DNA of 64,000 nt from Stygiobacter electus. Lineage in GTDB: Bacteria > Bacteroidota > Ignavibacteria > Ignavibacteriales > Melioribacteraceae. How positions within the stretch are numbered: position 1 is the first letter of the stretch; each line of letters starts with the position of its first letter. Shown in pieces: positions 44,214-54,600 of the stretch. The notes below the pieces were generated by a model. The model searched no databases, was not told the origin of the DNA, and saw only the letters and a list, made by a program, of their open reading frames with translations. The position numbers and the translations under genes are program-made. The DNA is taken from NCBI GenBank assembly GCA_029210465.1, contig JARGDL010000008.1:1-64000 (forward strand), in the 5' to 3' direction.

Positions 44214-47200
44214 ATGACTATAACAGAATTATCTATAAAAAGACCATCGTTAATTATTGTTGTATTTGCAGCATTAATTGCACTTGGGTTGTTCAGTTAT
44301 TCTAAACTTAAATATGAACTTTTACCAAAATTTTCTCCACCAATAATCACTATAACAACAATTTATCCTGGTGCATCTCCGAATGAAGTTGAAACTGGTG
44401 TTACAAAAGTTATTGAAGATGCAGTAGCTGGCATGGATAAAGTTTCTGAAGTTCGTTCATCTTCTTTAGAAGGCGTTTCGATGGTAATTATTGAACTTCT
44501 CCAATCAGCGAATACAGAAGTTTCACTACAAGATGCTCAAAGAAAAGTAAATGAAATACAGAACAATTTACCAAGCGGTGCTAAAACTCCAACAATAACT
44601 AAATTCGCTTTGGATGAACTTCCTATTTTAAGAATGGGTGTAACATCCAATATGGATTCACGTTCTCTTTATCAGTTTATAAAAGATAAAATTCAACCAC
44701 AGCTATCAAGAGTTCCCGGCGTTGGGCAAGTTGTTTTAGTTGGTGGTGATCAAAGAGAAATAAAAGTTAATCTTGATTTGCAAAAAATTAAAGCATATAA
44801 TCTTTCAATAATGCAAATAACACAATCTATAAAAACATCAAATTTAGACTTTCCAACAGGAAAGATTAAAGATAAAGATGGACAATTTATTGTTCGTGTA
44901 TCTGGTAAATTAAGCTCTATTGAGGAACTAAAAAATCTACCAGTTGGTATTTCTCGACAAGGTGGGATTGTAAAATTAAGCGATGTTGCAGAAGTAGAAG
45001 ATGGGATTAAGGAATACAACAATATCCTAAAATTAAACTTCAAAAGCACAATTGGAATTATAGTCCAAAAACAAAATGATGCTAATACTGTTGAAGTAGC
45101 TGAATTAGTTAAAAAGGAATTAAGAAAAATTGAACAACAATATGTTGACGATGGATTGAAATTTGAAATTGCATCAGATGCATCCTTATTTACAATTGAT
45201 GCCGCAAATGCCGTAAAAGAAGATTTAACTATTGCTGTAATTCTTGTTGCGATCGTAATGTTGATGTTTTTACACAGTATCAGAAATTCAATAATTGTAT
45301 TGATTGCAATACCATCATCTTTAATATCAACATTCATTGCAATTTATGCTTTTGGGTTTTCATTAAACTTAATGACATTACTTGCACTTTCTCTTGTTGT
45401 TGGAATATTAGTTGACGATTCTATAGTAGTTCTTGAAAATATTTATCATTACCTTGAAAAAGGAACAGAAAAAAGAACTGCCGCATTAAAAGGAAGAAAT
45501 GAAATTGGTTTTGCCGCTCTTGCTATTACATTCGTTGACGTTTCTGTATTCTTACCTTTAGCTTTAGTCGGTGGAATTGTCGGTAACATATTGCGTCAAT
45601 TTTCTGTAGTTGTTGTAGTTTCTACTTTAATGAGTTTATTTGTTTCTTTTACTTTAACTCCATTGCTTGCATCACGCTTTGGTAAACTAGAACGGCTAAC
45701 CAAAGCTACTCTTCTTGGAAAATTTGCTATTTGGTTCGAAAATTTTTTCCGCAATTTTACTGATAAGTATATCGAACTATTAAAATGGAGTTTTAAAAAT
45801 CGCGGTAAAGTTTGGATTGCTACAATATTACTTTTCTTTGCTTCTCTTTCTCTTGTTCCAATAGGTTTAATTGGCTTTGAATTTATGTCTCCTGTTGACA
45901 CTGGTGAATTCACTGTTAATGTTGAATTAAAACCGGGTACAACCATTGAACAAACAAATAAAATTTCACAAAAAATTGAAGGAACAATTTCAAAAATTCC
46001 TGAAGTAAAAAAAATTTACACAAATGTTGGTTCTTCAAGCGAAGGATTAATTGGTTTTTCAACACCAAATAATTCTGAAATCACTGTAACCTTAATTCCA
46101 AAAAATGAAAGAAAAAGATCAACTCAAGAAGTTAAAGATGAAATAAAACAAAAAGTTGTTCAGATAGCAGGCGCAAAAGTTAGAGTTAATGATGTAGGAA
46201 TTTTTGGAACAGCTAATGAAACTCCAATCCAAATTTTATTAAATGGTACTGATAATGATGAATTAATTGAGACAGCAAAAGATGTTGCTAAAATTGTTAA
46301 AACAATTCCCGGTACTGCAGATGTACGTTTGTCGTCAGAAACAGGAAATCCAGAAACCAAGATAACAATAGATAGAAATAAATTACTCAACTATGGCTTA
46401 ACTTTAGCAGAAGTTGGTGCAACTTTGCGTGTTGCACTTACCGGCGATGATGAATCAACTTTACGTGAAGGTAACACTGAATATGATATTCGTGTAGTTC
46501 TTGATCAATTTGATCGTTCAAAAACTGAAGAACTTGGCAACATTTCTTTTACTAATAGATTTGGTCAGCAAATTTATTTGAAACAATTTGCAGATATTTC
46601 TCGTTCTACTGGGCCAACAAAATTAACACGTCAGGCAAGAAGTGCTTCTGTAATTATTTATTCACAAGCTATAGGAAGACCAAGTGGCAGCATTGCTCAA
46701 GATTTTGAAAATAAAATGAAAGAATATAAACTTCCCAAAGGTGTAACCTATAATTTTATTGGAATGGTTAAAAATCAAAAAGAATCTTTTGCTGATATGT
46801 TTTTAGCTTTGTTTGCTGGAATTCTATTCACATATATGATTATGGTTATATTATATGATTCATTCATTTATCCATTTATTATTTTGTTTTCAATTCCACT
46901 TGCTATGATTGGAGCTTTGTTCGCTTTGGCTCTTGTTATGAAATCTTTAACAATATTTTCAATGCTTGGTGTAATTATGCTTGTTGGTCTTGTTGGTAAA
47001 AATGCTATTCTTTTAGTTGATAGAACAAATGCACAGCGAGCATTAGGTGAAAACTTACACGATGCATTAATTGATGCAGGCAGAATGCGTATTCGCCCAA
47101 TTTTTATGACAACTTTAACAATGATTTTTGGCATGCTTCCTATCGCTTTATCTGTTAGTAAAGGTGCAGAATGGAAAAGTGGTTTAGCCTGGGCTTTAAT

Positions 47201-47375
47201 TGGTGGATTAACTTCTTCTTTGTTCTTAACGTTAGTTATAGTTCCAATTGTTTATACAAAAGTTGAAGAAATTAAAATTGCATTTATTCCTTTTGTGAAG
47301 AAAATAATTTCTAAATTTTCAAAAAACAACCAAGAAATAATTGTTGATGAAAACAAATTAGACTTCGAGAAATAA
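44214..47375 (+). CDS. RND efflux permease (HAE1/AcrB-like)
   Basis: The 1053-residue permease has all typical domains. Proton-relay residues are canonical: LVDDSIVV with D401-D402 in TM4 and GLVGKNAIL with K929 in TM10. It therefore probably works as a normal proton-driven exporter of hydrophobic compounds. AAGGAA precedes the ATG. It ends the TetR-TolC-MFP-RND operon, followed by a strong terminator. It is a useful contrast with the two permeases at 5.9-13.6 kb. Confidence 0.96.
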   Translation: MTITELSIKRPSLIIVVFAALIALGLFSYSKLKYELLPKFSPPIITITTIYPGASPNEVETGVTKVIEDAVAGMDKVSEVRSSSLEGVSMVIIELLQSANTEVSLQDAQRKVNEIQNNLPSGAKTPTITKFALDELPILRMGVTSNMDSRSLYQFIKDKIQPQLSRVPGVGQVVLVGGDQREIKVNLDLQKIKAYNLSIMQITQSIKTSNLDFPTGKIKDKDGQFIVRVSGKLSSIEELKNLPVGISRQGGIVKLSDVAEVEDGIKEYNNILKLNFKSTIGIIVQKQNDANTVEVAELVKKELRKIEQQYVDDGLKFEIASDASLFTIDAANAVKEDLTIAVILVAIVMLMFLHSIRNSIIVLIAIPSSLISTFIAIYAFGFSLNLMTLLALSLVVGILVDDSIVVLENIYHYLEKGTEKRTAALKGRNEIGFAALAITFVDVSVFLPLALVGGIVGNILRQFSVVVVVSTLMSLFVSFTLTPLLASRFGKLERLTKATLLGKFAIWFENFFRNFTDKYIELLKWSFKNRGKVWIATILLFFASLSLVPIGLIGFEFMSPVDTGEFTVNVELKPGTTIEQTNKISQKIEGTISKIPEVKKIYTNVGSSSEGLIGFSTPNNSEITVTLIPKNERKRSTQEVKDEIKQKVVQIAGAKVRVNDVGIFGTANETPIQILLNGTDNDELIETAKDVAKIVKTIPGTADVRLSSETGNPETKITIDRNKLLNYGLTLAEVGATLRVALTGDDESTLREGNTEYDIRVVLDQFDRSKTEELGNISFTNRFGQQIYLKQFADISRSTGPTKLTRQARSASVIIYSQAIGRPSGSIAQDFENKMKEYKLPKGVTYNFIGMVKNQKESFADMFLALFAGILFTYMIMVILYDSFIYPFIILFSIPLAMIGALFALALVMKSLTIFSMLGVIMLVGLVGKNAILLVDRTNAQRALGENLHDALIDAGRMRIRPIFMTTLTMIFGMLPIALSVSKGAEWKSGLAWALIGGLTSSLFLTLVIVPIVYTKVEEIKIAFIPFVKKIISKFSKNNQEIIVDENKLDFEK

Positions 47376-47394
47376 AAGGACAATTATTTTTCAT

Positions 47395-47430
47395 AAATGC
47401 CACACTACAAAAATTTTGTGTGGCATTTTT
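47395..47430 (+). terminator. Rho-independent terminator of RND operon
   Basis: AAATGCCACAC (47395-47405) and GTGTGGCATTT (47418-47428) pair, followed by a T run. It ends the efflux operon and overlaps a spurious upstream extension of the next gene. Confidence 0.92.
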
Positions 47431-47471
47431 TATTTAAACAGAACTATTTTCAATGTGTAAGATGTTATAGC

Positions 47472-47690
47472 ATGACAAACATGAAAGAATTTCAAATGCA
47501 AGAAAATCATAATTTTTCACCTTGTGACGGAAATTGCCAAATAGATTCTTTAACGAATTATTGTGTCAGTTGTTTTAGAACAATAAATGAAATAATAAAC
47601 TGGATTACCTATTCAGAAAAAGAGAAAGAAGAAGTATTAAAAAAAATAGAAAATAGAAAAGAATTACTTAAAAAGAACAGTAATAAATAA
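47472..47690 (+). CDS. DUF1289 family small Cys protein
   Basis: The 72-residue product carries the DUF1289 pattern: SPCDGNCQIDSLTNYCVSCFRTINEIINW, with four cysteines in C-x3-C and C-x2-C pairs, then WITYSEKEKEEVLKKI. It is probably a metal-binding cytoplasmic protein of unknown role. The start at 47472 is preferred because a longer in-frame start at 47397 lies inside the terminator hairpin. It is a short single gene before the adenosyltransferase. Confidence 0.85.
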   Translation: MTNMKEFQMQENHNFSPCDGNCQIDSLTNYCVSCFRTINEIINWITYSEKEKEEVLKKIENRKELLKKNSNK

Positions 47691-47739
47691 AATTATTCTA
47701 CTTGCAATTTTATTATTAAATTGAAATAACAAATTACAA

Positions 47740-48273
47740 GTGAAAGTATTGAACAAAGGATTTATTCAAGTTTATACAGGTAATGGAAAAGGAAAATCAA
47801 CAGCTGCAATAGGACAAATTATTCGTGCCGCAGGTTTTGGTTACAAATCTTTTATTCTTATGTTGATGAAAGAATTTCCTTATAACGAAATAAAAATCTT
47901 TGAACAATTAAAAAATTTTATTTCATTTGCACAGGTTGGAAAAGATGACTTTGTTTTCAGGAAAAAATTACCATCTGAATTTGAAAAGCAGAAAGTTGCT
48001 AATGCACTTGCTGATTTTACAAACAAAATGCTCTCAAATGAATATGATGTATTAGTTCTTGATGAAATATTTGTTGCTATTTATTTTCGTCTTACAACAA
48101 CTGAAGAATTAATAAGAATTATAAAACAAAAACCTGAAAACGTTGAATTGATTTTAACAGGCAGATATTGCCCACAAGAAATTATTGAAATGGCTGATCT
48201 TGTTACTGAAATGAATGAAATAAAACATTATTACCAAAAAGGAATTTTAGCAAGAAGAGGAATAGAAAGTTGA
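47740..48273 (+). CDS. Cob(I)yrinic acid a,c-diamide adenosyltransferase (CobA/BtuR type)
   Basis: The 177-residue P-loop protein has GNGKGKSTAA (about 14-23), DVLVLDEIFVAI (about 104-115) and LILTGRYCPQEIIEMADLVTEM, which mark the CobA/CobO/BtuR family. It transfers the adenosyl group of ATP to cob(I)alamin. The start is GTG 47740 (TTG 47749 possible); there is no clear ribosome site. It overlaps the HAD gene (TTGA). No other cobalamin synthesis gene is in the window, so it probably serves salvage. Confidence 0.9.
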   Translation: MKVLNKGFIQVYTGNGKGKSTAAIGQIIRAAGFGYKSFILMLMKEFPYNEIKIFEQLKNFISFAQVGKDDFVFRKKLPSEFEKQKVANALADFTNKMLSNEYDVLVLDEIFVAIYFRLTTTEELIRIIKQKPENVELILTGRYCPQEIIEMADLVTEMNEIKHYYQKGILARRGIES

Positions 48274-49034
48274 AAAAACCATTATTAATTGATTTGGATG
48301 GAGTTTTAAGAATTGGCAAAGAACCCTCACCACATGTTGAGAAGTTTTTTGATTTAATAAATACACTTCAAATTCCTTCTTGTATTTTAAGTAATTCAAC
48401 TCTTTCCACTACAAATGATGTAAGGCAGTTTTTTGAGTTTAATGGAATCCAAACGAAAATTCCAATATTAACGGCAGTTGAAGCAGCGGCAATGTATGCA
48501 AGATTAAGATATAGAAGAGTTGCGGTTTATTGCACAGATCATGTTAAATCTTTATTTCGTGGTTTACTTGATTATGAAAATCCACAAGCTATAATAATTG
48601 GTGATTATGGGAAACGCTGGGATTTTGAAACATTAAATTACATTTTTAGAAAAGTAAGAGAAGGTGCTGAATTAATCGCAATGCACAAAAAACGCACTTG
48701 GAAAACCGCTGAAGATGGAATTTTACTTGATGTAGGACCTTTTGTAGTTGCAATTGAATATGCAACTAAAAAAGAAGCAACAATTATTGGTAAACCTTCC
48801 GAGCTTTATTTCGCTTCTGCTCTTAGTTTGTTTAATTTAGAATTGCATGATCCATTCATTATGATTGGTGATGATTTAGAAACTGATATCGAACCAGCAA
48901 AAAAACTTGGTGCTGAAACTATTTTCTTCAATTCTGAAAAAGGTTTTACTCAAGAAGCAATTCTAAAAGCTAATCCTGATTACGTTGTAAATAATTTAGA
49001 AGATGTTATAAAAATTCTTAAGGAAAAATTTTAA
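48270..49034 (+). CDS. HAD-superfamily sugar/nucleotide phosphatase (NagD-like)
   Basis: The 254-residue product has HAD motif I LLIDLDGVL (D8, D10), motif II LSNSTLST (about 41-48), a cap domain of the IIA type, motif III Lys in IIGKPSELYF and motif IV MIGDDLETDIEPAKKLG. It hydrolyses phosphate esters in the cytoplasm; the natural substrate is unknown. TTG start overlaps the previous stop. Its 3' end overlaps by four bases the convergent ATP-grasp gene. Confidence 0.88.
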   Translation: MKKPLLIDLDGVLRIGKEPSPHVEKFFDLINTLQIPSCILSNSTLSTTNDVRQFFEFNGIQTKIPILTAVEAAAMYARLRYRRVAVYCTDHVKSLFRGLLDYENPQAIIIGDYGKRWDFETLNYIFRKVREGAELIAMHKKRTWKTAEDGILLDVGPFVVAIEYATKKEATIIGKPSELYFASALSLFNLELHDPFIMIGDDLETDIEPAKKLGAETIFFNSEKGFTQEAILKANPDYVVNNLEDVIKILKEKF

Positions 49035-50092
49035 TTTCTAAATCTCTTGTCAATTTCACTTTTTCTTTGATATGCTAACTCAACAATCATAGACAACATT
49101 TTTGAGTAAGAATAACCCGCATAGTGGGCCGAACGCATAAATCCAGCACCTTCTTGCAAATCTGGATTTGGATTGACTTCCAAAACATAAAGTTGATTAT
49201 CCTTTGAAGAAAGTCGCATATCAACTCTTGCATAATCACGAACTCCGACAGCTTTAAAACATTTAATGGCAATTTCTTTTGCTTCTTCTTCAATTTCTTT
49301 TGGTAATTGTGCCGGACAAATTGGAATTGTTTTGTGGTATGCTTCGTGAAATGGATCCCATTTAGCTTGAAAACTTACTATCGGATATAAATTTTTTGGC
49401 ATCTCAGAAAAATCTATTTCACTTATAGGTAAAACTTTTAAATCTTTATCTCCAAAAACAGCAACGTTTAATTCTCTTCCTTCAATAAATTCTTCTACTA
49501 AAGAAGGTTGTTGTAATGAATTAAAAATATATTCAACACGCTTCTTTAATTCATCTACGTTATTAACAATTGAATTATTATCAATTCCAACACTTGCATC
49601 TTCAAAAGCAGGTTTAACAATTAGTGGATAATTTAACTCAACTCTAAAAGATTGGTCCATACTTTTTATGAATTTAAATTTAGGTGTTTTAATGCCAAGA
49701 GTATTAATAATTCTTTTTGTTAATGTTTTGTTTTGACAAGTTGCAAGAGCCATTGGTGATGCACCTGTGTAAGCAACCCCCATCAACTCGAGCAACCCAG
49801 TAAAATTCATTTCAAATTTTGGCTGGTCTTTATAAAGTTCAACAAGATTGAAGACTACATCTGGTTTGTTTTTTTCATAATCTTTAATAAATGTCAAAAA
49901 GTCATCTTTAATATTAAGTAAATATGCATCATAACCTTCTTGTATCAGGGCTTTATGCATGTAATTGAACTCTAAAATTGGATCGGGAGTTTCTAAGTCG
50001 AAGTTAGCTTCAAAATTAACTTTCTTAAGATTTTCTTTTAAGTTATTATAAATTTCGGGTGCAGCTTCATTAAAAACAATTGCAACTTTCAT
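49031..50092 (-). CDS. ATP-grasp ligase (D-Ala-D-Ala ligase-like)
   Basis: The 353-residue product has the Ddl-type N-terminal domain (MKVAIVFNEAAPEIY; VVFNLVELYKDQPKFEMNFTGLLELMGVAYTGASP) and the ATP-grasp domain (PLIVKPAFEDASVGIDNNSIV, VEEFIEGRELNVAVFGD, DYARVDMRLSS, VLEVNPNPDL). It ligates a carboxylate to an amine with ATP. Typical Ddl lengths are near 310-360, but paralogues with peptide or amino-acid substrates are common, so peptidoglycan function is not assured. The start at 50092 (MKVAIVF) is better than 50116. It is divergent from a C39-like peptidase, a pairing worth noting. Confidence 0.85.
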   Translation of the reverse strand: MKVAIVFNEAAPEIYNNLKENLKKVNFEANFDLETPDPILEFNYMHKALIQEGYDAYLLNIKDDFLTFIKDYEKNKPDVVFNLVELYKDQPKFEMNFTGLLELMGVAYTGASPMALATCQNKTLTKRIINTLGIKTPKFKFIKSMDQSFRVELNYPLIVKPAFEDASVGIDNNSIVNNVDELKKRVEYIFNSLQQPSLVEEFIEGRELNVAVFGDKDLKVLPISEIDFSEMPKNLYPIVSFQAKWDPFHEAYHKTIPICPAQLPKEIEEEAKEIAIKCFKAVGVRDYARVDMRLSSKDNQLYVLEVNPNPDLQEGAGFMRSAHYAGYSYSKMLSMIVELAYQRKSEIDKRFRN

Positions 50093-50183
50093 AACTTCAC
50101 AAAATTTTTGGCACAAAGTAAATAAATTACTTTGCTATTTCAAAAGATTTATTATTTTTGCTTCAATTCAATTAGGGCAGTAA

Positions 50184-51020
50184 ATGAGTTTTTATCCTCA
50201 GCCAAATAAATATCAGTGTGGTCCATTTGCGTTAAAATATGCACTTGTTATGTTGGGCGTATTCAAAGGGGAGGATCAAATTGGAATTATTGCCGGAAGT
50301 ACCTGGTGGGCCGGCACTGATGAATTTGGTTTGGCTCGTGCTGCACGACGATTTAATTGTCAGTTAAAACATTTCCAATCAAGCAATCCAAATGATGCTC
50401 GTAAATTATTAGTTCAACATCTCAAGAAAGGGTACCCTTGCATTTTGAGTGTAAAAAACTGGGAACATTGGTGTACTGTTGTTAATTATCAAAAAGGAAA
50501 ATTTGTTGTAATTGATAGTGAGCTTGATAAAGTTGTTAATGTTCAAACAACGCAAAGACTTTTAAAAAGATGGCGCTACATTGAAGAAGATACTGGAATT
50601 GTTAGTTATGATGGATATGTTTTGGTCCCAAAATTTAAAGCTTATACACATGCTCAGTTTACTATTGAGAAAGCAAAACTTCTAATGTATGATAAGAATG
50701 AAGATCTTGCTAATAAATGGGACCAATACACAAATGATTTAATTAATATTTGTAAACCGAGAACAAAACTAAGCTTGAATGTTATTACCTTTTCAGAATT
50801 TTTAAGAAGAAATGAACAAAATATTATAAAACGTGTTGCTAATTGGCATGGTGAACCAACTTATTCTGAATTAAAAAAAATTTTAGCTAATATGAAATTT
50901 GTAGCTGAAGTATACGATTTGATTATTCCTGAGGATGAAGAAAAAAAAGCTTTGATTGATATTACTTCTATCTTAATGATGTATGCTTGCGGTAAATATG
51001 GTATGAATAAGATTTATTAA
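50184..51020 (+). CDS. Papain-like C39-type cysteine peptidase domain protein
   Basis: The 278-residue cytoplasmic protein has the C39 arrangement Q6-x5-C12-G (QPNKYQCGPFALKYAL), H95 in NWEHWCTVVNY and D111 in FVVIDSEL, which fits a Cys-His-Asp site. The remaining 150 residues are helical with no motif I recognise. There is no transporter fusion and no signal peptide, unlike bacteriocin processing exporters. It is divergent from the ATP-grasp ligase with a 91-bp gap. A cytoplasmic peptidase or transpeptidase acting on the ligase product is plausible but unproven. Confidence 0.75.
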   Translation: MSFYPQPNKYQCGPFALKYALVMLGVFKGEDQIGIIAGSTWWAGTDEFGLARAARRFNCQLKHFQSSNPNDARKLLVQHLKKGYPCILSVKNWEHWCTVVNYQKGKFVVIDSELDKVVNVQTTQRLLKRWRYIEEDTGIVSYDGYVLVPKFKAYTHAQFTIEKAKLLMYDKNEDLANKWDQYTNDLINICKPRTKLSLNVITFSEFLRRNEQNIIKRVANWHGEPTYSELKKILANMKFVAEVYDLIIPEDEEKKALIDITSILMMYACGKYGMNKIY

Positions 51021-51119
51021 TTGATAATTGCAAATTGCAAATTGATAATTATTTATTGTAAAAATGTGTTTAGATTTTCAGCCACAAATTCTTCGAATAG
51101 TATATAAGGAAAATATTTA

Positions 51120-51674
51120 ATGAGACATCCTAAAATTTTACAACGTGAAAAAACAACTTTGTTGATTATTGATATTCAGGAAAAAATTTTACCTGTTATA
51201 AATGAAATTGAAAATGTTATTCTTAATACTTTGAAACTTATTAATGGTTTTAAGGTAATGAATATTCCAATTTTCTATACAGAACAATATCCAAAAGGTT
51301 TGGGTACCACAGAAAAAAGAATTAAAGAAGCACTTGAAAATTCAGAAGCTATTCAAAAAATGTCTTTCAGTTGTAGTGGTGCTGGTGATTTATTTAATGA
51401 ATTGAAAAACAAAAATATTTCACAAGTTGTAGTTTGTGGAATTGAAAGCCATGTTTGTGTTCAGCAGACTGTTTTAGATTTAATCGCAAATGGATTTCAA
51501 GTTGATGTTGCCGCTGATGCAGTTTCTTCAAGAAGAAAATTTGATTTTGAAATGGCATTAAACAGAATGAGAACAAACGGTGCTGAAGTTACTACTACTG
51601 AATCTATCTTGTTTGAATTGCTAAATGTATGTGGAACAGATGAATTTAAAGCTGTTTCAAAAATTGTTAAATAA
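51120..51674 (+). CDS. Isochorismatase-like cysteine hydrolase
   Basis: The 184-residue product has the family triad D18 (LLIIDIQEK), K80 (IQKMSFS) and C113 (GIESHVCVQQT) with the preceding cis-peptide region. It belongs with the YcaC/nicotinamidase-related hydrolases; the substrate is not known. Upstream is an AATTG-type repeat (51021-51052). It abuts the convergent nuclease gene without a gap. Confidence 0.88.
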   Translation: MRHPKILQREKTTLLIIDIQEKILPVINEIENVILNTLKLINGFKVMNIPIFYTEQYPKGLGTTEKRIKEALENSEAIQKMSFSCSGAGDLFNELKNKNISQVVVCGIESHVCVQQTVLDLIANGFQVDVAADAVSSRRKFDFEMALNRMRTNGAEVTTTESILFELLNVCGTDEFKAVSKIVK

Positions 51675-54600
51675 TTATTCGTTACTTTCTTCTTCATTAT
51701 ACTCTTTTATTAATTCATCAACACGACAAATTAAAAAGTAATTGCAATTCTTGCATGCTACTTTTTCTTTGTTTTTTAATTTTGACAAATGAAATTCTGC
51801 ATTGGAAATTGATTCAATATAATTTTTTATATAATTGATAGAATCACGTATTACATCGTTAATGTTTTTCCCTTTGGGTAAAGCTACTTTCATTTTACCA
51901 AATTTATCAGTTTTAAATTTTAGAGAATAAATTATCATTTCGTTTGGAGAAAAATTTTCATTAAAAGTTCTGCTTAGTAATTCTTTAGTAGCATATAAAT
52001 AAAATGGCAGTTGAAGAGATATTCCTTCGGCAATATCATTTTGAGTTGGTTTTTTGCCGCTTAGTTTATAATCAACAACATTAAATGATTTTGCTTCTTC
52101 ATTAATTTCGATTCTATCAATCTTACCGCGCAGTTTAATTCCATCAATGTTAATTGGTTGCTCAGAAAATAAACTTTCATCTGAGCCATCTTTTTTTATT
52201 TTGCCAAAAGCAACTTCAAAAAATTGTGGAATGAAATCTTTACTCTCTCTTTCAATTTTTAAAAATTGGAATAAAATAGACTGTTCAAAGTTTCCATCAA
52301 TACCTAATATTTTTTCTTTTTCATAAAAATTTGTTGGTGATTTGAAAATAGATTTTTCAACATTTTGAGTTGCAATTTGAATCATTATTTCTTTTGACTT
52401 TTCAAATGTATCATCATCACAATTTTGAATTGTAATGCCGTTTATTCTTATTGTTGTATAAAACTCAAATAAAATTTTGTGTAAAATTCTTCCTAACTCG
52501 ATTGGCTCAATATCTTCCGAGGGTTCTTCGATTTTTTTTATTGATAAAATGGTTTCAATAAAATATTTAAAGGGGCACAAAGCATATTGTTCTAGTTGTG
52601 TTATGGAAAATTGTTTTTCTTTGAAGTTTATAAAATATTTTTTCAAATCTTCGGTACTTAAAGAATCATCAGATAACAAATAACCATTGTAAACACTTTT
52701 ATCAAATGGAGAATATTTCCTCGTATTATTAATGTTTATTGATTTATTAATTTTTTCTTTATCAAAATTTATTTTCTCATCGTTGATGTAATTGTAATTA
52801 ATTTGTGCTTGTTCCTCGGTAAATATAAAGTTTGAAAAATTTGACTTGATAATTTTGCTTGAAAAAAAAAGTTGATCAAAATCATCTAAAAAATTTGATC
52901 TTATAAGTTCACTTTTGTTTGTTATTAAATGGTAGCTTAAATATAGTTTTTTATTAAAAGAGGTTAATGCTTTGTAAAACAAAAATCTTTCCTTTGAATA
53001 ATGTTCTATCGCTTTCTTCTTAAATGAACTTGAACGAAATATTTGTTGTGAATATTTTGTAGGTAAAATCCCTTCAATTAAACCGCTAATAAAAATATAA
53101 TCAAACTTTAAACCTCTTATTTCTTCAATTGATGTTACAAGCACACCATAATTTGATTTTTCTTTTACATTAAATCTTGCCCAATTACAAATTGTTCTAA
53201 TTAATTTTAAAAAATATGCTGTTGAATGTTTTTGTGGTTCACTCTCTTCGTTTTTAATTAGTGAAAAAACTTCTTGAACCGTATCTAAAAAAATTGTTAA
53301 AGCTCGTGAGTTAGCCTCCTGTTCATTCCCATTTGATAATATGTTAAAAGGAATTTTTAATTCAAAAATAAGATTAATTAATTTGTCGTAGAATTCGTCG
53401 ATAGAATTATCAACTTCAAAAGGTGATAATAAATCAGAAACTTTTTCAAAATCTTTTTGTGCTTTTTGAATTTGCTCTAATGACAAATTGGATTCATCAA
53501 AGTCATCTCGGTTATTAATTGATAAAATTTCATTCCAGTTATTCTTACCAGAAATTATTTTAAATTCAGATGCAATAAATTGAAGATTATCTATGTCAAT
53601 GTTCGGCAAGTAAATAAAACTACTATTTAATGCTCTGAATAAACTTTTATAATAAAAATCCGTTTCAACTACTTCTAGAAAATTTATAATTGATATTATT
53701 GGTTGGGAAGTATCAAGTGATTGTCTATCTGTTAAGTTAAATGGTAAACCGTATTTTTCAAATGTATCTTTAACAATTTCAGAATATTCCTGCACCTGAT
53801 TAAAAACTACACAAATATTGCTCGGCTTTACATTATCTTCAATTATCAATCTTTTTATTTCAGAAGCAATTAATTCAATTTCATCTTCTTTTTTGTTGCC
53901 ATACATTTCAAAAATTTTATCGGTGAAATTTAATTGTTTGGCATTTTGGAAAACAAAAAGCTTTTCACGAACTGTAGTTGTAAATCTATCGAGAGGATAT
54001 ATTCTTTTATCAATTATTTCTTTGAAACCAAAATCTTTTAATTTGTCGAATGTCTTTCTAATGTGTGAAAATATTTTATCGTTTTTGTAATCATAATCAA
54101 ATGAAACATAAATAGATTTATTATTTGAAAGTTTATTAATTATTTGAACTTCCGGATTAGTAAAGTCATTAAATCCATCAATTAAAATAAAATCAACGTC
54201 GAAATACAATTCATGAAAATTATCGTTAAAAATTTTATCAGAAAGATTTAATAATTCTTCATAAACATCACCTAAGTCAAATGCATTTAAATTTTTACAA
54301 ATGAATTTGTATTCTTTGTAAATTTTTGAAATATCACTTGCTTTTCTTTTTTCAGCCAATTCAATAATCTCATCATCATTTCTAAGTTCTTCTGGTGTTA
54401 CGCAATTTCTTTTTAATTCCAAAATAAGATTTCTAATTTTCTCTAAAGTGCCTTCTGGAATTTCTTCTCGATAATTTGAATAATACTCGAGCTTTACTTT
54501 AGATAAAGCTTGTTTAAGAAAAATAATAGATGCCGCTTCGCTTATAGAATGAAAAATTTTAGAAACAATTAATAATTTTTCTGAAAGAGTTTCAAGTGTT

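Noticed and set aside
44750..45337. 195-residue minus-strand ORF inside the RND permease gene
   Set aside because: It is the antisense shadow of a clearly coding, conserved permease; its composition mirrors the reverse strand and it has no ribosome site.
47397..47471. Longer N-terminus of the DUF1289 protein
   Set aside because: The extension lies inside the perfect terminator hairpin of the RND operon and does not resemble the family.
49031..50092. Naming the ATP-grasp gene ddl
   Set aside because: Resemblance is clear, but substrate-loop residues could not be verified and context (a C39-like peptidase) does not favour peptidoglycan synthesis.
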